DNA from: Paracoccus sp. (in: a-proteobacteria)
Lineage (GTDB): Bacteria; Pseudomonadota; Alphaproteobacteria; Rhodobacterales; Rhodobacteraceae
Length of the DNA: 43,689 bases
Assembly: GCF_030538655.1 (NCBI RefSeq)
Contig: NZ_JAUNTO010000020.1
Location: 1-43,689 of the forward strand
Direction: 5' to 3'
Below are positions 31,249 to 39,655 of the stretch, one piece after another. The stretch's first letter is position 1, and each line of letters starts with the position of its first letter. The translations under genes were made by a program, and so were the position numbers. Under the pieces are notes generated by a model, which worked only from the letters and a program-made list of their open reading frames with translations, was not told where the DNA came from and ran no database searches.

Positions 31249-32846
31249 TGACCGAGCTTTGGAACCGTCTCGCCGATTACCGCACCGCGCAGGGCGATCT
31301 GCGCATTGACGCGCTGTTCGATGACCCCGCCCGCGCCGATGAGTTCTGCATTCAGGCCGAGGGGCTGGCCTTTGATTATTCCAAAACGCTGATTGATGCG
31401 GGCGCGCGTGATCTGCTGGTTGCGCTGGCCGAAGCCACCGGGCTGGCCGCGCGGCGCGAGGCGATGTTCACAGGTGCCCGCATCAACGAGACCGAGGGGC
31501 GTGCGGTTCTGCATACCGCCATGCGCAATCCTGACACCCCGGTGCAGGTCGATGGCGTGGACGTATCGGCAGGCATCCGCGACACGCTGGCCCGGATGCG
31601 CGCCTTTGCCGATGCCGTGCGCAGCGGCGTTATGGCGGGGCAGGGCGGCGCCTATACCGATGTGGTGAATATCGGCATCGGCGGGTCTGATCTTGGCCCG
31701 GCGATGGCGGCGCGGGCGCTGTCACCCTATCTGGACGGGCCGCGTCTGCATTTTGTTTCGAATGTCGATGGCGCCGACATCGCCGACACGCTGGCCGGGC
31801 TGGACCCGGCCCGCACGTTGGTGATCGTCGCCTCGAAAACCTTTACCACGATTGAGACGATGACCAATGCCGCAACCGCCCGCGACTGGATGGCGGGTGT
31901 GGTCGCTGACCCTGCATCGCAATTCGCCGCCGTCTCTACCGCGCTGGATAAAACCGGGGCGTTCGGCATTCCGGCGGATCGTGTGTTCGGTTTTGAAGAT
32001 TGGGTCGGCGGGCGCTATTCCGTCTGGTCGCCCATCGGGCTGTCGCTGATGATCGGTGTCGGGCCGGATAATTTCGACCGTTTTCTGGCCGGCGGGGCGG
32101 CAATGGACGCGCATTTCCGCCGCGCGCCCTTGACCCAGAACATGCCGGTCATGCTGGCGCTGGTCGGCATCTGGCACAACCAGATCTGTGGCTGGCCCAC
32201 CCGCGCGGTGCTGCCCTATGACCAGCGGCTGGCGCGCCTGCCGGCCTATCTGCAACAGCTTGAGATGGAATCGAATGGCAAGCGGGTGGCGATGGACGGA
32301 TCGGACCTGCCGCGTGTCTCTGGCCCGGTCGTCTGGGGCGAGCCGGGGACCAATGGCCAGCACGCGTTCTATCAACTGATCCATCAGGGCACGCAGGTGG
32401 TTCCCTGTGAATTCATCCTCGCCGCGCGCGGGCATGAGGGGCACCTGACCCATCATCACCGCCTGCTGATGGCGAACTGTCTGGCGCAGGCGGCGGCACT
32501 GATGACCGGGCGCACGCTGGATCAGGCCCGCGCAATGATGGAAAAGGCCGGGCTGTCGGGGGCCGAGCTGGAACGCCAGGCCCGCCATCGCGTTTTTCCG
32601 GGCAACCGCCCCTCAACCCTGCTGCTGATCGGGCAGCTTGACCCGTTCACGCTAGGCCAGATTATCGCGCTGTATGAACACCGCGTGTTCGTCGAGGGGG
32701 TGATTCTGGGGATCAACAGCTTTGATCAGTGGGGGGTCGAGTTGGGCAAGGAACTGGCCAAGCAGCTTGAGCCGCTGCTTGAGGGTAAACCGGGGCAGAC
32801 CGACCCTTCGACCCGGCATCTGATTGATCTGATCCGGGGCGTGTAG
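31245..32846 (+). CDS. pgi: glucose-6-phosphate isomerase
   Basis: Interconverts glucose-6-phosphate and fructose-6-phosphate. 533 aa counted from ATG 31245, with a second ATG at 31248; both touch the pgl stop. Signatures: [20 protein letters not shown] (phosphosugar binding), [18 protein letters not shown] with the catalytic His, and the C-terminal motif [21 protein letters not shown]. Length and motifs are normal. Two hairpins and a repeat follow directly. Confidence 0.96.
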   Translation: MMTELWNRLADYRTAQGDLRIDALFDDPARADEFCIQAEGLAFDYSKTLIDAGARDLLVALAEATGLAARREAMFTGARINETEGRAVLHTAMRNPDTPVQVDGVDVSAGIRDTLARMRAFADAVRSGVMAGQGGAYTDVVNIGIGGSDLGPAMAARALSPYLDGPRLHFVSNVDGADIADTLAGLDPARTLVIVASKTFTTIETMTNAATARDWMAGVVADPASQFAAVSTALDKTGAFGIPADRVFGFEDWVGGRYSVWSPIGLSLMIGVGPDNFDRFLAGGAAMDAHFRRAPLTQNMPVMLALVGIWHNQICGWPTRAVLPYDQRLARLPAYLQQLEMESNGKRVAMDGSDLPRVSGPVVWGEPGTNGQHAFYQLIHQGTQVVPCEFILAARGHEGHLTHHHRLLMANCLAQAAALMTGRTLDQARAMMEKAGLSGAELERQARHRVFPGNRPSTLLLIGQLDPFTLGQIIALYEHRVFVEGVILGINSFDQWGVELGKELAKQLEPLLEGKPGQTDPSTRHLIDLIRGV

Positions 32847-32917
32847 GGGCGCGGTCGCCCCCAAAGGCTGGGGGTTTTCCACCCCCAGACCCCCGAGGAT
32901 ATTTGTAAACGAAAGAC
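32846..32917 (+). repeat. dispersed intergenic repeat, copy 4, with two hairpins
   Basis: GGGGCG-CGGT-CGCCCC (32846-32861) and CTGGGGG-TTTTCCA-CCCCCAG (32868-32888) are followed by the arm GGATATTT-GT-AAACGAAAGAC (32897-32917). It fills the whole gap between convergent pgi and the AlkB-like gene, and touches the pgi stop codon, so it probably forms the 3' end of both transcripts. Confidence 0.85.
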
Positions 32918-32919
32918 AG

Positions 32920-33930
32920 TTATGGCGGCTGCATTCGATCAACGCGGCGATCCATGACCCTGCGCCACAAGGGCGGGATCAGCGCGATGGCGGCCATGAT
33001 GGCGATCGGATAAGGCAGCAGCGGGCGGTTGTCAGGCAGGCGCAGCGCCGGGTAGGGGCGAGCCGGGTTCATGTGGTGATCCGCGTGGCGCGGCGCGTTC
33101 ACCAGCATCAGCGAGGATATGGGATGCGGGCTGTCCCACGCATGGCGCGGGCCGACAGGTTCGGTGCGGCCATCCGGCAGGGTGCGGCGGCGCAGCCCGT
33201 AATGCTGGACGTAATCCGACAGCAGGATCTGTATCTGTGCGTAAAGGCTCAGCCCCAGATAATCGGCCAGCCCGCGCGGCCCGGTCAGCACCGCCACAAC
33301 CAGCATGCAGGCCAGCCCGCCGCCGACCCACCAGACATAGGGGTTCATCCGGCGCGTGCGCCGCGCCGACAGTGCCCGTTCGGCGGTCAGCCCGGTGCGG
33401 AACGACCCGGCCCATGCGCGCAGAGCAAAGCGCCAGAAGCCTTGCCCCGCCCGTGCTGAATTTGGATCATTTTCGGTCGCCACATGCACATGATGCACCA
33501 ATCGGTGTGCCGAGACATGATGTCCGAACAACATACTGACATAGACCGCGGCCCCCAGCCGGAACAGCCCGCGCGCGCCGCGATGGATCAGTTCGTGCCC
33601 AACGGCGTGGCCGACCTGCCCGGCATACATCCCTGCGGCCAGAAACAGCGCCATCCGCTGCGGCCAGCCCAGATCGTCGCCCGACAGCCGCAGCACGGCC
33701 ACCGCCATCACCGCCAGATGGCACAGTGCCAGAACCACCAGCCCTGCATCGGCCCCGCGCGCGTCCTCGTCTTGACCAAAGCCGCGCGCCAGCAGCGTAT
33801 CCGCCGCAGGCCCGGCCACCGCCAGCAGGATCAGCGCTGCCCAGACCCAGCCCGACAAGATCAGCACGGCAGGCAGGGCACCCACAGCAACAAAGGCCGC
33901 AACCGGCGGGACATAGCGTATCTGTTTCAT
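32920..33930 (-). CDS. AlkB-like alkane 1-monooxygenase/fatty acid hydroxylase family membrane protein
   Basis: 336 aa, about six transmembrane helices. The histidine boxes of integral-membrane di-iron enzymes are complete: HELIH (112-116), HRLVHH (142-147) and RHADHH (281-286), and the AlkB-type HYGL element is present in YVQHYGL (240-246). These enzymes insert one oxygen atom at a terminal carbon or desaturate a lipid chain. In AlkB the residue before HYGL is usually Glu, here Gln. No rubredoxin or alkane-regulator gene is adjacent, so the natural substrate may not be alkanes. Confidence 0.85.
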   Translation of the reverse strand: MKQIRYVPPVAAFVAVGALPAVLILSGWVWAALILLAVAGPAADTLLARGFGQDEDARGADAGLVVLALCHLAVMAVAVLRLSGDDLGWPQRMALFLAAGMYAGQVGHAVGHELIHRGARGLFRLGAAVYVSMLFGHHVSAHRLVHHVHVATENDPNSARAGQGFWRFALRAWAGSFRTGLTAERALSARRTRRMNPYVWWVGGGLACMLVVAVLTGPRGLADYLGLSLYAQIQILLSDYVQHYGLRRRTLPDGRTEPVGPRHAWDSPHPISSLMLVNAPRHADHHMNPARPYPALRLPDNRPLLPYPIAIMAAIALIPPLWRRVMDRRVDRMQPP

Positions 33931-34065
33931 GCCGCTATCCTATCGCAGCTGATCCAGACCGTCAGCCGCTTCCTGTTTGCCCGAATACGCATCTTTGGGC
34001 CGGACGCCGCTCTTTTCCTTTGACTGCGCAACCGTTACCCTCTGCGCGAACAAAAGGATCGCTGC

Positions 34066-35088
34066 ATGTCGTTTTTTTCGAAGCTGCGCGAGCGGCTGAC
34101 CCGCTCATCCACCAAGATCGGGCAGGGACTGGATGATCTGGTGGCCGAGGATGCCCCGGCGCACAGCCCGCCCGCCACCGCGCCAACACCCGAAGCCGCG
34201 CCGCAGCAGTCCGGCTTGATCGGGCGGCTGTTTGGTGCCGCCACGCCAGATGAGCCGCGCCGTGCCCTTGACGATGCCATGCTGGAGGATCTGGAGGATA
34301 TGCTGATCCAGTCCGACATCGGTGTTGATACCGCGCTGCGGGTGACCGCCAATATCGCCGAAGGCCGTATGGGGCGCCGTATCTCTGCCACGGAACTGAA
34401 ACAACTGCTGGCGGCGGAAATCGAGCGGATCATGACTCCGGTCGCCCGCCCGCTGCCGCTGTTTCCGAAAAAACCGCAGGTGGTGCTGGTGGTCGGCGTC
34501 AACGGCTCGGGCAAGACGACGACGATTGGCAAACTAGCCAGCCAGTTCCGCGCCGCGGGCAAGAATGTGGTGATTGCCGCCGGCGATACCTTTCGCGCCG
34601 CAGCGGTCGAGCAGCTTCAAGTCTGGGGGCAGCGGGCCGGGGTGCCGGTGATGACGGCCCCCGAAGGCAGCGACCCGGCCAGCCTGGCCTATGACGCCCT
34701 TGCACGGGCCGAGGCCGAGGGGGCCGATCTGCTGATGATCGACACCGCTGGCCGCTTGCAGAACCGTGCCGATCTGATGGAGGAACTGGCCAAGATTGTC
34801 CGCGTCATCCGCAAGCGCGATCCCGAGGCACCGCATAACACCCTGCTGGTGCTGGACGCGACCACCGGGCAGAACGCCATTTCACAGGTCGAGACTTTTC
34901 AGAAACTGGCCGATGTGTCGGGGCTGGTGATGACCAAACTTGACGGCACGGCGCGCGGCGGCGTGCTGGTGGCGCTGGCCGACAAGTTCGGCCTGCCGAT
35001 CCATGCCATCGGAGTGGGCGAACAGATCGACGATCTGGATGCCTTTGATGCAGGCGATTTCGCCCGTGCCTTGGTGGGGCTGGAATGA
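34066..35088 (+). CDS. ftsY: signal recognition particle receptor FtsY
   Basis: GTPase that docks ribosome-nascent chain-SRP complexes at the membrane. 340 aa with a short acidic/proline-rich N-terminal region of about 45 residues, then the NG domain: GVNGSGKTTTIGKLA (P-loop), DTFRAAAVEQL, DTAGRLQNRADLMEEL and TKLDGTARGG. AAAGGAT lies 6 bases before the ATG. It heads a run of overlapping genes: its stop overlaps the next start in ATGATGA. Confidence 0.96.
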   Translation: MSFFSKLRERLTRSSTKIGQGLDDLVAEDAPAHSPPATAPTPEAAPQQSGLIGRLFGAATPDEPRRALDDAMLEDLEDMLIQSDIGVDTALRVTANIAEGRMGRRISATELKQLLAAEIERIMTPVARPLPLFPKKPQVVLVVGVNGSGKTTTIGKLASQFRAAGKNVVIAAGDTFRAAAVEQLQVWGQRAGVPVMTAPEGSDPASLAYDALARAEAEGADLLMIDTAGRLQNRADLMEELAKIVRVIRKRDPEAPHNTLLVLDATTGQNAISQVETFQKLADVSGLVMTKLDGTARGGVLVALADKFGLPIHAIGVGEQIDDLDAFDAGDFARALVGLE

Positions 35089-36107
35089 TGCTGAAACAGA
35101 CCCTTGCCGCCCTTGCGTTGACCATCACCGCGACCAGCGTCCATGCCGCGACGGGCTGTGTCGGGCGTGATCTGATTGCTGATCTGCCGCAGGCCGACCG
35201 CGACCGGATCGCGGCGGCGGTGGCGCAGGTGCCCTATCATCAAGGGCTGCTGTGGCAGGCCAGCCGCGATAACGCCCAGATCACCATCGTCGGCACCTAT
35301 CACTTTGCCGACCCCCGCCATCAGGCGACGATGCAGGCCATCGCCCCGGCGTTGAGCGACGCGGCCCTTGTGATGGTCGAGGCCGGACCCGATGAACAGG
35401 CGCGCCTGACCAGCGTTCTTGCCTCGGACCCGTCGTTGATGGTCAACACCGATGGCCCGACATTGCCAGAGCGTCTGTCTGACGATGAATGGGACATTCT
35501 CAGCAGTGCCATGGCTGAACGCGGTATGCCCGCCATCATGACGGCCAAGCTGCGGCCGTGGTATGTGTCGCTGATGCTGGGAATATCGCCCTGCATGATG
35601 GCCACCATTGCCGAAACCGGGGCCAAAGGCTCGCTGGACGATCTGCTGATCGAGGGGGCGGCGTCCCACGATATTCCCATCCGCGCGCTGGAACCATGGG
35701 ACACCGTGTTCACTCTGTTCAGTGGCCTGACGCCCGATCAGGAAATCGGAATGCTGCGCATGATGCTGCCGCAGGCGGAATATGCCGATGATTACGCGGT
35801 CACGCTGTCTAACGCCTATTTCTCGGGCGATGTCTGGCAATTGTGGGAATTCGGGCGGCTGGATGCCGAAAATCAGCCCGGCTTGTCGCAGGCCGAGGTC
35901 GAGGAACAATTCGCCCTTGCCGAAGACCTGCTAATGAACCGCCGCAACCAGAACTGGATCGCCCCGCTGACCGAGGCCGCCCAAGCTGCTGCTGCCGATG
36001 GCAAAGGCATTGTCGCGGGTTTCGGTGCCCTTCATTTGCCGGGGGAACAGGGCGTGCTGAACCTGCTGGCCAAGGACGGCTGGACCATCGAAAGACTGGA
36101 TGGATGA
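35085..36107 (+). CDS. TraB/GumN-family secreted protein
   Basis: 340 aa. A signal peptide (LKQTLAALALTITATSVHAA) predicts export. The TraB/GumN (Tiki-like) fold is suggested by IVGTYHFADPRH near residue 70 and by GKGIVAGFGALHLPGEQGVLNLLAKDGW near the end, which carry the GxxH-type putative metal ligands of that family. The family includes metal-dependent proteases, but bacterial members are mostly uncharacterised. Adjacent ATGs at 35085 and 35088 are both possible. It overlaps ftsY and the next gene, so the four genes are probably one transcript. Confidence 0.8.
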   Translation: MMLKQTLAALALTITATSVHAATGCVGRDLIADLPQADRDRIAAAVAQVPYHQGLLWQASRDNAQITIVGTYHFADPRHQATMQAIAPALSDAALVMVEAGPDEQARLTSVLASDPSLMVNTDGPTLPERLSDDEWDILSSAMAERGMPAIMTAKLRPWYVSLMLGISPCMMATIAETGAKGSLDDLLIEGAASHDIPIRALEPWDTVFTLFSGLTPDQEIGMLRMMLPQAEYADDYAVTLSNAYFSGDVWQLWEFGRLDAENQPGLSQAEVEEQFALAEDLLMNRRNQNWIAPLTEAAQAAAADGKGIVAGFGALHLPGEQGVLNLLAKDGWTIERLDG

Positions 36108-36439
36108 GCCTCCGCGATCTTTGGGCCGTGGAACAGGCGTTCTGGACCGATGATGCTGAACAGGCCCTCGCCCACGTAGATGCGGCGGCGGTTATGATCT
36201 TTGCCGATGCCGGTATCCTTGATCGCCCCGCCATCGCCAAAGGGCTGCGCGATGCCCCGCGCTGGCAATCTGTCAGCATGACGAACCAGACAACGGTCGA
36301 GGCGGGTAATACTGTCGTTCTTGCCTATCGGGCAGATGCCCGCCGCGAGGGGCAGTCCTATCGCGCCCTTTGTTCCAGCATATGGGTCAGGCAAGGTGAA
36401 GGCTGGTGCCTGCTGGCCCATCAGCAAACGGCGGTCTGA
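36104..36439 (+). CDS. NTF2-like/DUF4440-type small protein
   Basis: 111 aa, starting at ATGA inside the previous stop. The pattern of an N-terminal helix pair (LRDLWAVEQAFWTDDAEQALAHVD), then strands (AAVMIFADAGILDRPAIAKGL, TVVLAYRADARREGQSYRALCSSIWVRQGEGWCLLAHQQT) matches the SnoaL/NTF2-like fold common in DUF4440 proteins. No catalytic residues stand out. The substrate or partner is unknown. Confidence 0.75.
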   Translation: MSLRDLWAVEQAFWTDDAEQALAHVDAAAVMIFADAGILDRPAIAKGLRDAPRWQSVSMTNQTTVEAGNTVVLAYRADARREGQSYRALCSSIWVRQGEGWCLLAHQQTAV

Positions 36440-36440
36440 A

Positions 36441-37097
36441 TTGCACAACTTCTGGCAACGACATGGACGGTTTCTGGCGGCCTTCGCCATCGGGCTGGCG
36501 GCCGCTGCGCTGTTGCCACTGTCTCAAGGTGACCGGCTGCTGATCGGTGCCGACCTGTTCTTCGGCTGCTATCTGATCCTGATGGCGCTCAAAGGGCGCC
36601 ATCTGACCCCAGACGACCTGCGCCGCCATGGCCAGACCGAGGACGAGGGGATCACCTTTATTCTGACGCTTGCGGTGATCGGGGTCGGGGTGGGGCTGTG
36701 GTCGGTGGTCAGCCTGCTGAACGTGCCGCATGGCGGGGTTGGCCCGGTGCGCGCCGCGCTGGCCGTTGCCTCGGTGCCGCTGGGCTGGGCGACGATTCAC
36801 ACGGTTATGGCGTTTCACTATGCCCGGATGTATTACCAGCAGGGTCGCGCGCCGGGTCTCGATTTTCCCGGCATCGCCGAGGAAAGCGCGGCTAGTGCCA
36901 ATGACTCGACCCGGCCCGGTGTGCGCGATTTCATCTATTTCAGCTTCACCATTGGTATGACCGCACAGACCGCCGATGTCGCCATCTGCCGCAGCGAGAT
37001 ACGCCGCACCGTCACCCTGCATGGCGCACTGTCGTTTTTCTATAATACCGTCATTCTGGCCCTGACGGTAAACGCCGCTGTTACGCTTGGCGGCTGA
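36441..37097 (+). CDS. DUF1345-family membrane protein
   Basis: A TTG start one base after the previous stop gives 218 aa beginning LHNFWQRHGRFLAAFAIGLAAAAL; an upstream ATG at 36321 would overlap the previous gene by about 120 bp and add hydrophilic residues. Five predicted transmembrane helices. The conserved segments HTVMAFHYARMYY and DFIYFSFTIGMTAQTADVAI match the DUF1345 family as I know it. Function unknown. It ends the ftsY operon before a strong palindromic terminator. Confidence 0.8.
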   Translation: MHNFWQRHGRFLAAFAIGLAAAALLPLSQGDRLLIGADLFFGCYLILMALKGRHLTPDDLRRHGQTEDEGITFILTLAVIGVGVGLWSVVSLLNVPHGGVGPVRAALAVASVPLGWATIHTVMAFHYARMYYQQGRAPGLDFPGIAEESAASANDSTRPGVRDFIYFSFTIGMTAQTADVAICRSEIRRTVTLHGALSFFYNTVILALTVNAAVTLGG

Positions 37098-37102
37098 GTG
37101 GC

Positions 37103-37131
37103 ATCTTCTGTCCAGAAATATCCTCGGGGGT
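37103..37131 (-). repeat. dispersed intergenic repeat, divergent copy 5
   Basis: ATCTTCTGTCC-AGAAATATCC (37103-37123) followed by a GGGGGT run resembles the reverse of the repeat arm, with the AAATATCC half conserved and the other half diverged. Same placement as copies 2 and 4, between convergent genes. Confidence 0.5.
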
Positions 37132-37143
37132 GAGGAGGGGTAG

Positions 37144-37166
37144 AAAAAGGTCCACTGGACCTTTTT
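37144..37166. terminator. bidirectional intrinsic terminator
   Basis: AAAAAGGTCCA (37144-37154), one C, then TGGACCTTTTT (37156-37166): a perfect 11-bp palindrome with A5 and T5 at its ends, so it works as a hairpin plus T tract in both directions. It separates the DUF1345 gene and the convergent ThiE-like gene. A second GC-rich dyad (CCCGGCC...GGCCGGG) follows at about 37178-37195. Confidence 0.85.
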
Positions 37167-37224
37167 CCCAACGAACGCCCGGCCCTTGGCCGGGCTGGGG
37201 GGTGGAAAACCCCCGGTGATGCCC

Positions 37225-37827
37225 TCAGCCCCAAAGCGCCGCCAGTGCCTTGGCCGGATCATCCGCCGACCAGATCTCGGTGCCAACCGCCAGAAAATCG
37301 CAGACCGGCGACAGGTCGGCGATCAGATCGCGGCTCAGCGCACCTTCGGCCACCACGGGCAGTTCGATCATTTCCGACCACCATTCGAACAGATCGCGCG
37401 GGGCAGGGGTGCCGCGACCAAGCGCCGTGTCCCCCACTGGCCCGAACGAGATGTAATCCGCCCCTGCCTCGCCCGCAGCGATGCCGTCATGTCGCGAGGC
37501 GGCGCAAAAGGCACCGACGATGGCATCCGCGCCCAACTCTTTGCGCGCTGTCCGCACGCCGCGCGCGCCATCGGTCAGATGCACCCCGTCCAGCCCGTGC
37601 CGCTGCGCCAGCAGGATGTGATCCTCGATCACCACCGCAATGTCGCGGGCATGGGCGATCTCGCGCACCAGATCGGCGATGCGGCCCAGTTCGGCTTCGT
37701 CCCCCGCGGCGGGGATGCGGATGCAGGCGACCGGCGCGATGTCCAGCACGGCGGCCAGCCGCTCGGGCAGTCCGGAGGCAGAGGCCGCAGGCGGCAAGAT
37801 CAGGTAAAGCTGCGGCTGTTGGTCCAT
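37225..37827 (-). CDS. ThiE-like thiamine phosphate synthase family protein, divergent
   Basis: 200 aa TIM-barrel protein. I chose the ATG at 37827 because AAAGGA lies 6 bases before it; earlier in-frame ATGs reach back to 37893. Family features are QLYLILPP at the N-terminus, GLDGVHLTDGARGVRTAR and AGADYISFGPVGDT. ThiE joins HMP-PP and HET-P to make thiamine phosphate. Here the usual NDR motif reads IEDH (one Asp kept) and the lysine of GPxxxTxTK is replaced (GPVGDTALGRG). So the enzyme may be divergent or have another substrate, such as a TenI-like role. No TPP riboswitch is visible upstream and no other thi gene is adjacent. Confidence 0.75.
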   Translation of the reverse strand: MDQQPQLYLILPPAASASGLPERLAAVLDIAPVACIRIPAAGDEAELGRIADLVREIAHARDIAVVIEDHILLAQRHGLDGVHLTDGARGVRTARKELGADAIVGAFCAASRHDGIAAGEAGADYISFGPVGDTALGRGTPAPRDLFEWWSEMIELPVVAEGALSRDLIADLSPVCDFLAVGTEIWSADDPAKALAALWG

Positions 37828-38121
37828 GGCCATTCCTTTCATGTTGCGCCCGCCATAGCGCAGCGGCGGCTTGCATAAAAGTGTTGCGTTCACATTGACC
37901 GTGGCACAGGGCGCGCTAACCTGTCACCGGGTTCGATTCCCCGAATGGGCGGACGGGGTGTGCGCGACAGCGCCGCAGAAAACTCTGTCCGTCTTGGTTG
38001 TGGTCGCACAAACCCCGCTGCCGGTGCTGGCCCTTTGGGGCAACCACCTTTTGGCCATGCAGGCTTCGGGCCTCCGCCAGAGGGTTGTGGTGCCGGCGGC
38101 GGGTTCAGCAAAGGGGGCCGG
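37828..38121. other. intergenic region with a structured stretch upstream of the SPFH gene
   Basis: About 294 bp between divergent genes. It holds a tRNA T-arm-like stretch (CCGGG-TTCGATT-CCCCG, 37927-37943) and a long hairpin in which GGGGTGTGCG (37955-37964) pairs with CGCAC and ACCCC (38005-38016) around an inner GACAG/CTGTC stem (37966-37970 and 37985-37989). TTGACC at 37895-37900 with TAACCT 16 bp later could be a promoter for the plus-strand SPFH gene. No convincing small reading frame is present. Confidence 0.35.
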
Positions 38122-38895
38122 ATGGCACTGATCCTGACACTGGTCGTTCTGGCCGGTCTGACCGCCGGGGCTGTCTGGCTGAACCGCCACGCGCATGTGG
38201 TGATCGGGCCGGGCTGGCAAGGGGTGCTGTATCACAACGGTGTTTTCCGGGGCCAGCTGCCGCCGGGGCGGCACCGCATTCCTTTCACGGGCACGGTTGA
38301 TCTGCGCCGGGTCTGGGCCGGGCCGGTTGCGGACTATGGGCAGACAGTGGATGTGATCGCGCAGGATCAGTTCACGTTTCGACTGACGCTGGCCGCACAG
38401 CTCCGTGTGACTGATGCCGCTGAACTGACCCAAACGCATGATCTGCGCGACGAGGTGGTCAGCCATCATCTGACCGCGCTGTTGATCCCGCATCTGCGCG
38501 CCGCCGCCAGCCGGGTGATCGCGGGCATGACGCTGGACGCCGCACTGGCCGGACGCGATACACTGGCCGATCAGATCGCAGATGCCATGGGCCAGCCCGT
38601 GCCGGGGCTGGAACTGACGGGTCTGATGCTGCTGGAGATCACGACACCCCCCGAAGTCCGCCGCATGTTCACCGAGGTTGAACGAGCCCGGCGTGAAGGT
38701 TTGGCCGCGCTGGAACGCGCACGGGCCGAACAGGCGTCTTTGCGCGCGCTGGCCAACGCGGCACGGGCGCTGCAATCGAACCCGGCCCTGGCGCAGTTGC
38801 GGATGATTCAGGCGGCCGAAGGTGCGCGCGGGGCCAAGACCTTTGTTCTGCACGCGCCGGGAACGGGGCCGGATGCAGGCGACCCCTTGTCCTGA
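38122..38895 (+). CDS. SPFH/Band 7 domain protein (slipin-like)
   Basis: 257 aa from ATG 38122, which follows AAGGGGG; an upstream in-frame ATG at 37945 would add 59 low-complexity residues. One N-terminal transmembrane helix (ALILTLVVLAGLTAGAVWL), an SPFH domain (VIGPGWQGVLYHNGVFRGQLPPGRHRIPF...VDVIAQDQFTFRLTLAAQLRVTDA), then a helical region (REGLAALERARAEQASLRALANAARAL) typical of stomatin-like oligomers. Such proteins form membrane microdomain scaffolds and often work with a protease partner, which I do not see here. Confidence 0.85.
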   Translation: MALILTLVVLAGLTAGAVWLNRHAHVVIGPGWQGVLYHNGVFRGQLPPGRHRIPFTGTVDLRRVWAGPVADYGQTVDVIAQDQFTFRLTLAAQLRVTDAAELTQTHDLRDEVVSHHLTALLIPHLRAAASRVIAGMTLDAALAGRDTLADQIADAMGQPVPGLELTGLMLLEITTPPEVRRMFTEVERARREGLAALERARAEQASLRALANAARALQSNPALAQLRMIQAAEGARGAKTFVLHAPGTGPDAGDPLS

Positions 38896-38922
38896 GCGCT
38901 ACCTCGCGCTAGGGCCGCGTGC

Positions 38923-39648
38923 ATGACCGCCCCCATCATCATCCTCGTGCGCCCGCAGATGGGCGAAAACATCGGTGCCGCCGCGCGCGCCATGCTGAAT
39001 TTTGGCCTGACCGAGATGCGGCTGGTCGCCCCCCGCGACGGCTGGCCGAACCCGCGCGCCGTCGCCATGGCCTCGGGTGCGGCGGGGCAGGTGCTGGACC
39101 GGGCGCGCGTCTATCCCACGCTGGCTGAGGCGATGGAGGGCGTCGATCTGGCCTTTGCCACCACGGCCCGCGGGCGTGAACTGACCAAGCCCGTTCATAC
39201 CCCCGAAACCGCCATGGCGCAGGTGCGAACGTATGCGGGGCAGGCGGCGGTGATCTTTGGTCCCGAACGCGCCGGTTTGGAAAACGATGACATCGCACGG
39301 GCTAATGCCATTATCACCGTGCCGGTCAACCCTGGCTTTGCCTCGCTCAATCTGGCGCAGGCGGTGCTGTTGACGGGCTATGAATATTCGCGCGGCCTGC
39401 TGCCCGACCAGCCCGCCCCGCCGGGTCGCCGCCCGACTGGCGAGGCCCCGGCCGACCGGCTGGAGATTGAACGCCTTGCCGATCATTTCGAGGAACGGCT
39501 GGATCACGCGGGCTTTTTCTTTCCACCTGAAAAAGCGCCTACGATGAAGCTGACCATGCGGAACCTGTGGTCGCGGATGCCGCTGACGCAGGGCGATGTG
39601 CGCGCCCTGCATGGGGCTTTGCGGCAATTGGTGCGCCGCAAAGAATAG
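38923..39648 (+). CDS. tRNA/rRNA 2'-O-methyltransferase, TrmJ-like (SpoU family)
   Basis: 241 aa SPOUT methyltransferase. Motif 1 is RPQMGENIGAAARAMLNFGL (residues 10-29), motif 2 is AVIFGPERAGLEND and motif 3 is VNPGFASLNLAQAVLL, which form the trefoil knot SAM site. A C-terminal extension (DRLEIERLADHFEERLD...TMRNLWSRM) matches TrmJ, which methylates the ribose at tRNA position 32. The start is 27 bp past the SPFH stop. Confidence 0.88.
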   Translation: MTAPIIILVRPQMGENIGAAARAMLNFGLTEMRLVAPRDGWPNPRAVAMASGAAGQVLDRARVYPTLAEAMEGVDLAFATTARGRELTKPVHTPETAMAQVRTYAGQAAVIFGPERAGLENDDIARANAIITVPVNPGFASLNLAQAVLLTGYEYSRGLLPDQPAPPGRRPTGEAPADRLEIERLADHFEERLDHAGFFFPPEKAPTMKLTMRNLWSRMPLTQGDVRALHGALRQLVRRKE

Positions 39649-39655
39649 GCCGCGA

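Noticed and set aside
37848-37950. A tRNA gene (possibly with a long variable arm) suggested by GCCCGCC, AGCGCAGCGG and the T-arm-like segment
   Set aside because: The span is 103 nt, the acceptor pairs only in part, and I could not fold an anticodon arm. Position overlaps the promoter region of two genes.
37828-37950. TPP riboswitch before the ThiE-like gene
   Set aside because: The conserved CUGAGA element is not present on the minus strand in this gap.
37900-38110. Two-piece tmRNA
   Set aside because: No tag-peptide frame ending in the usual alanine-rich tail and no pairing acceptor halves were found.
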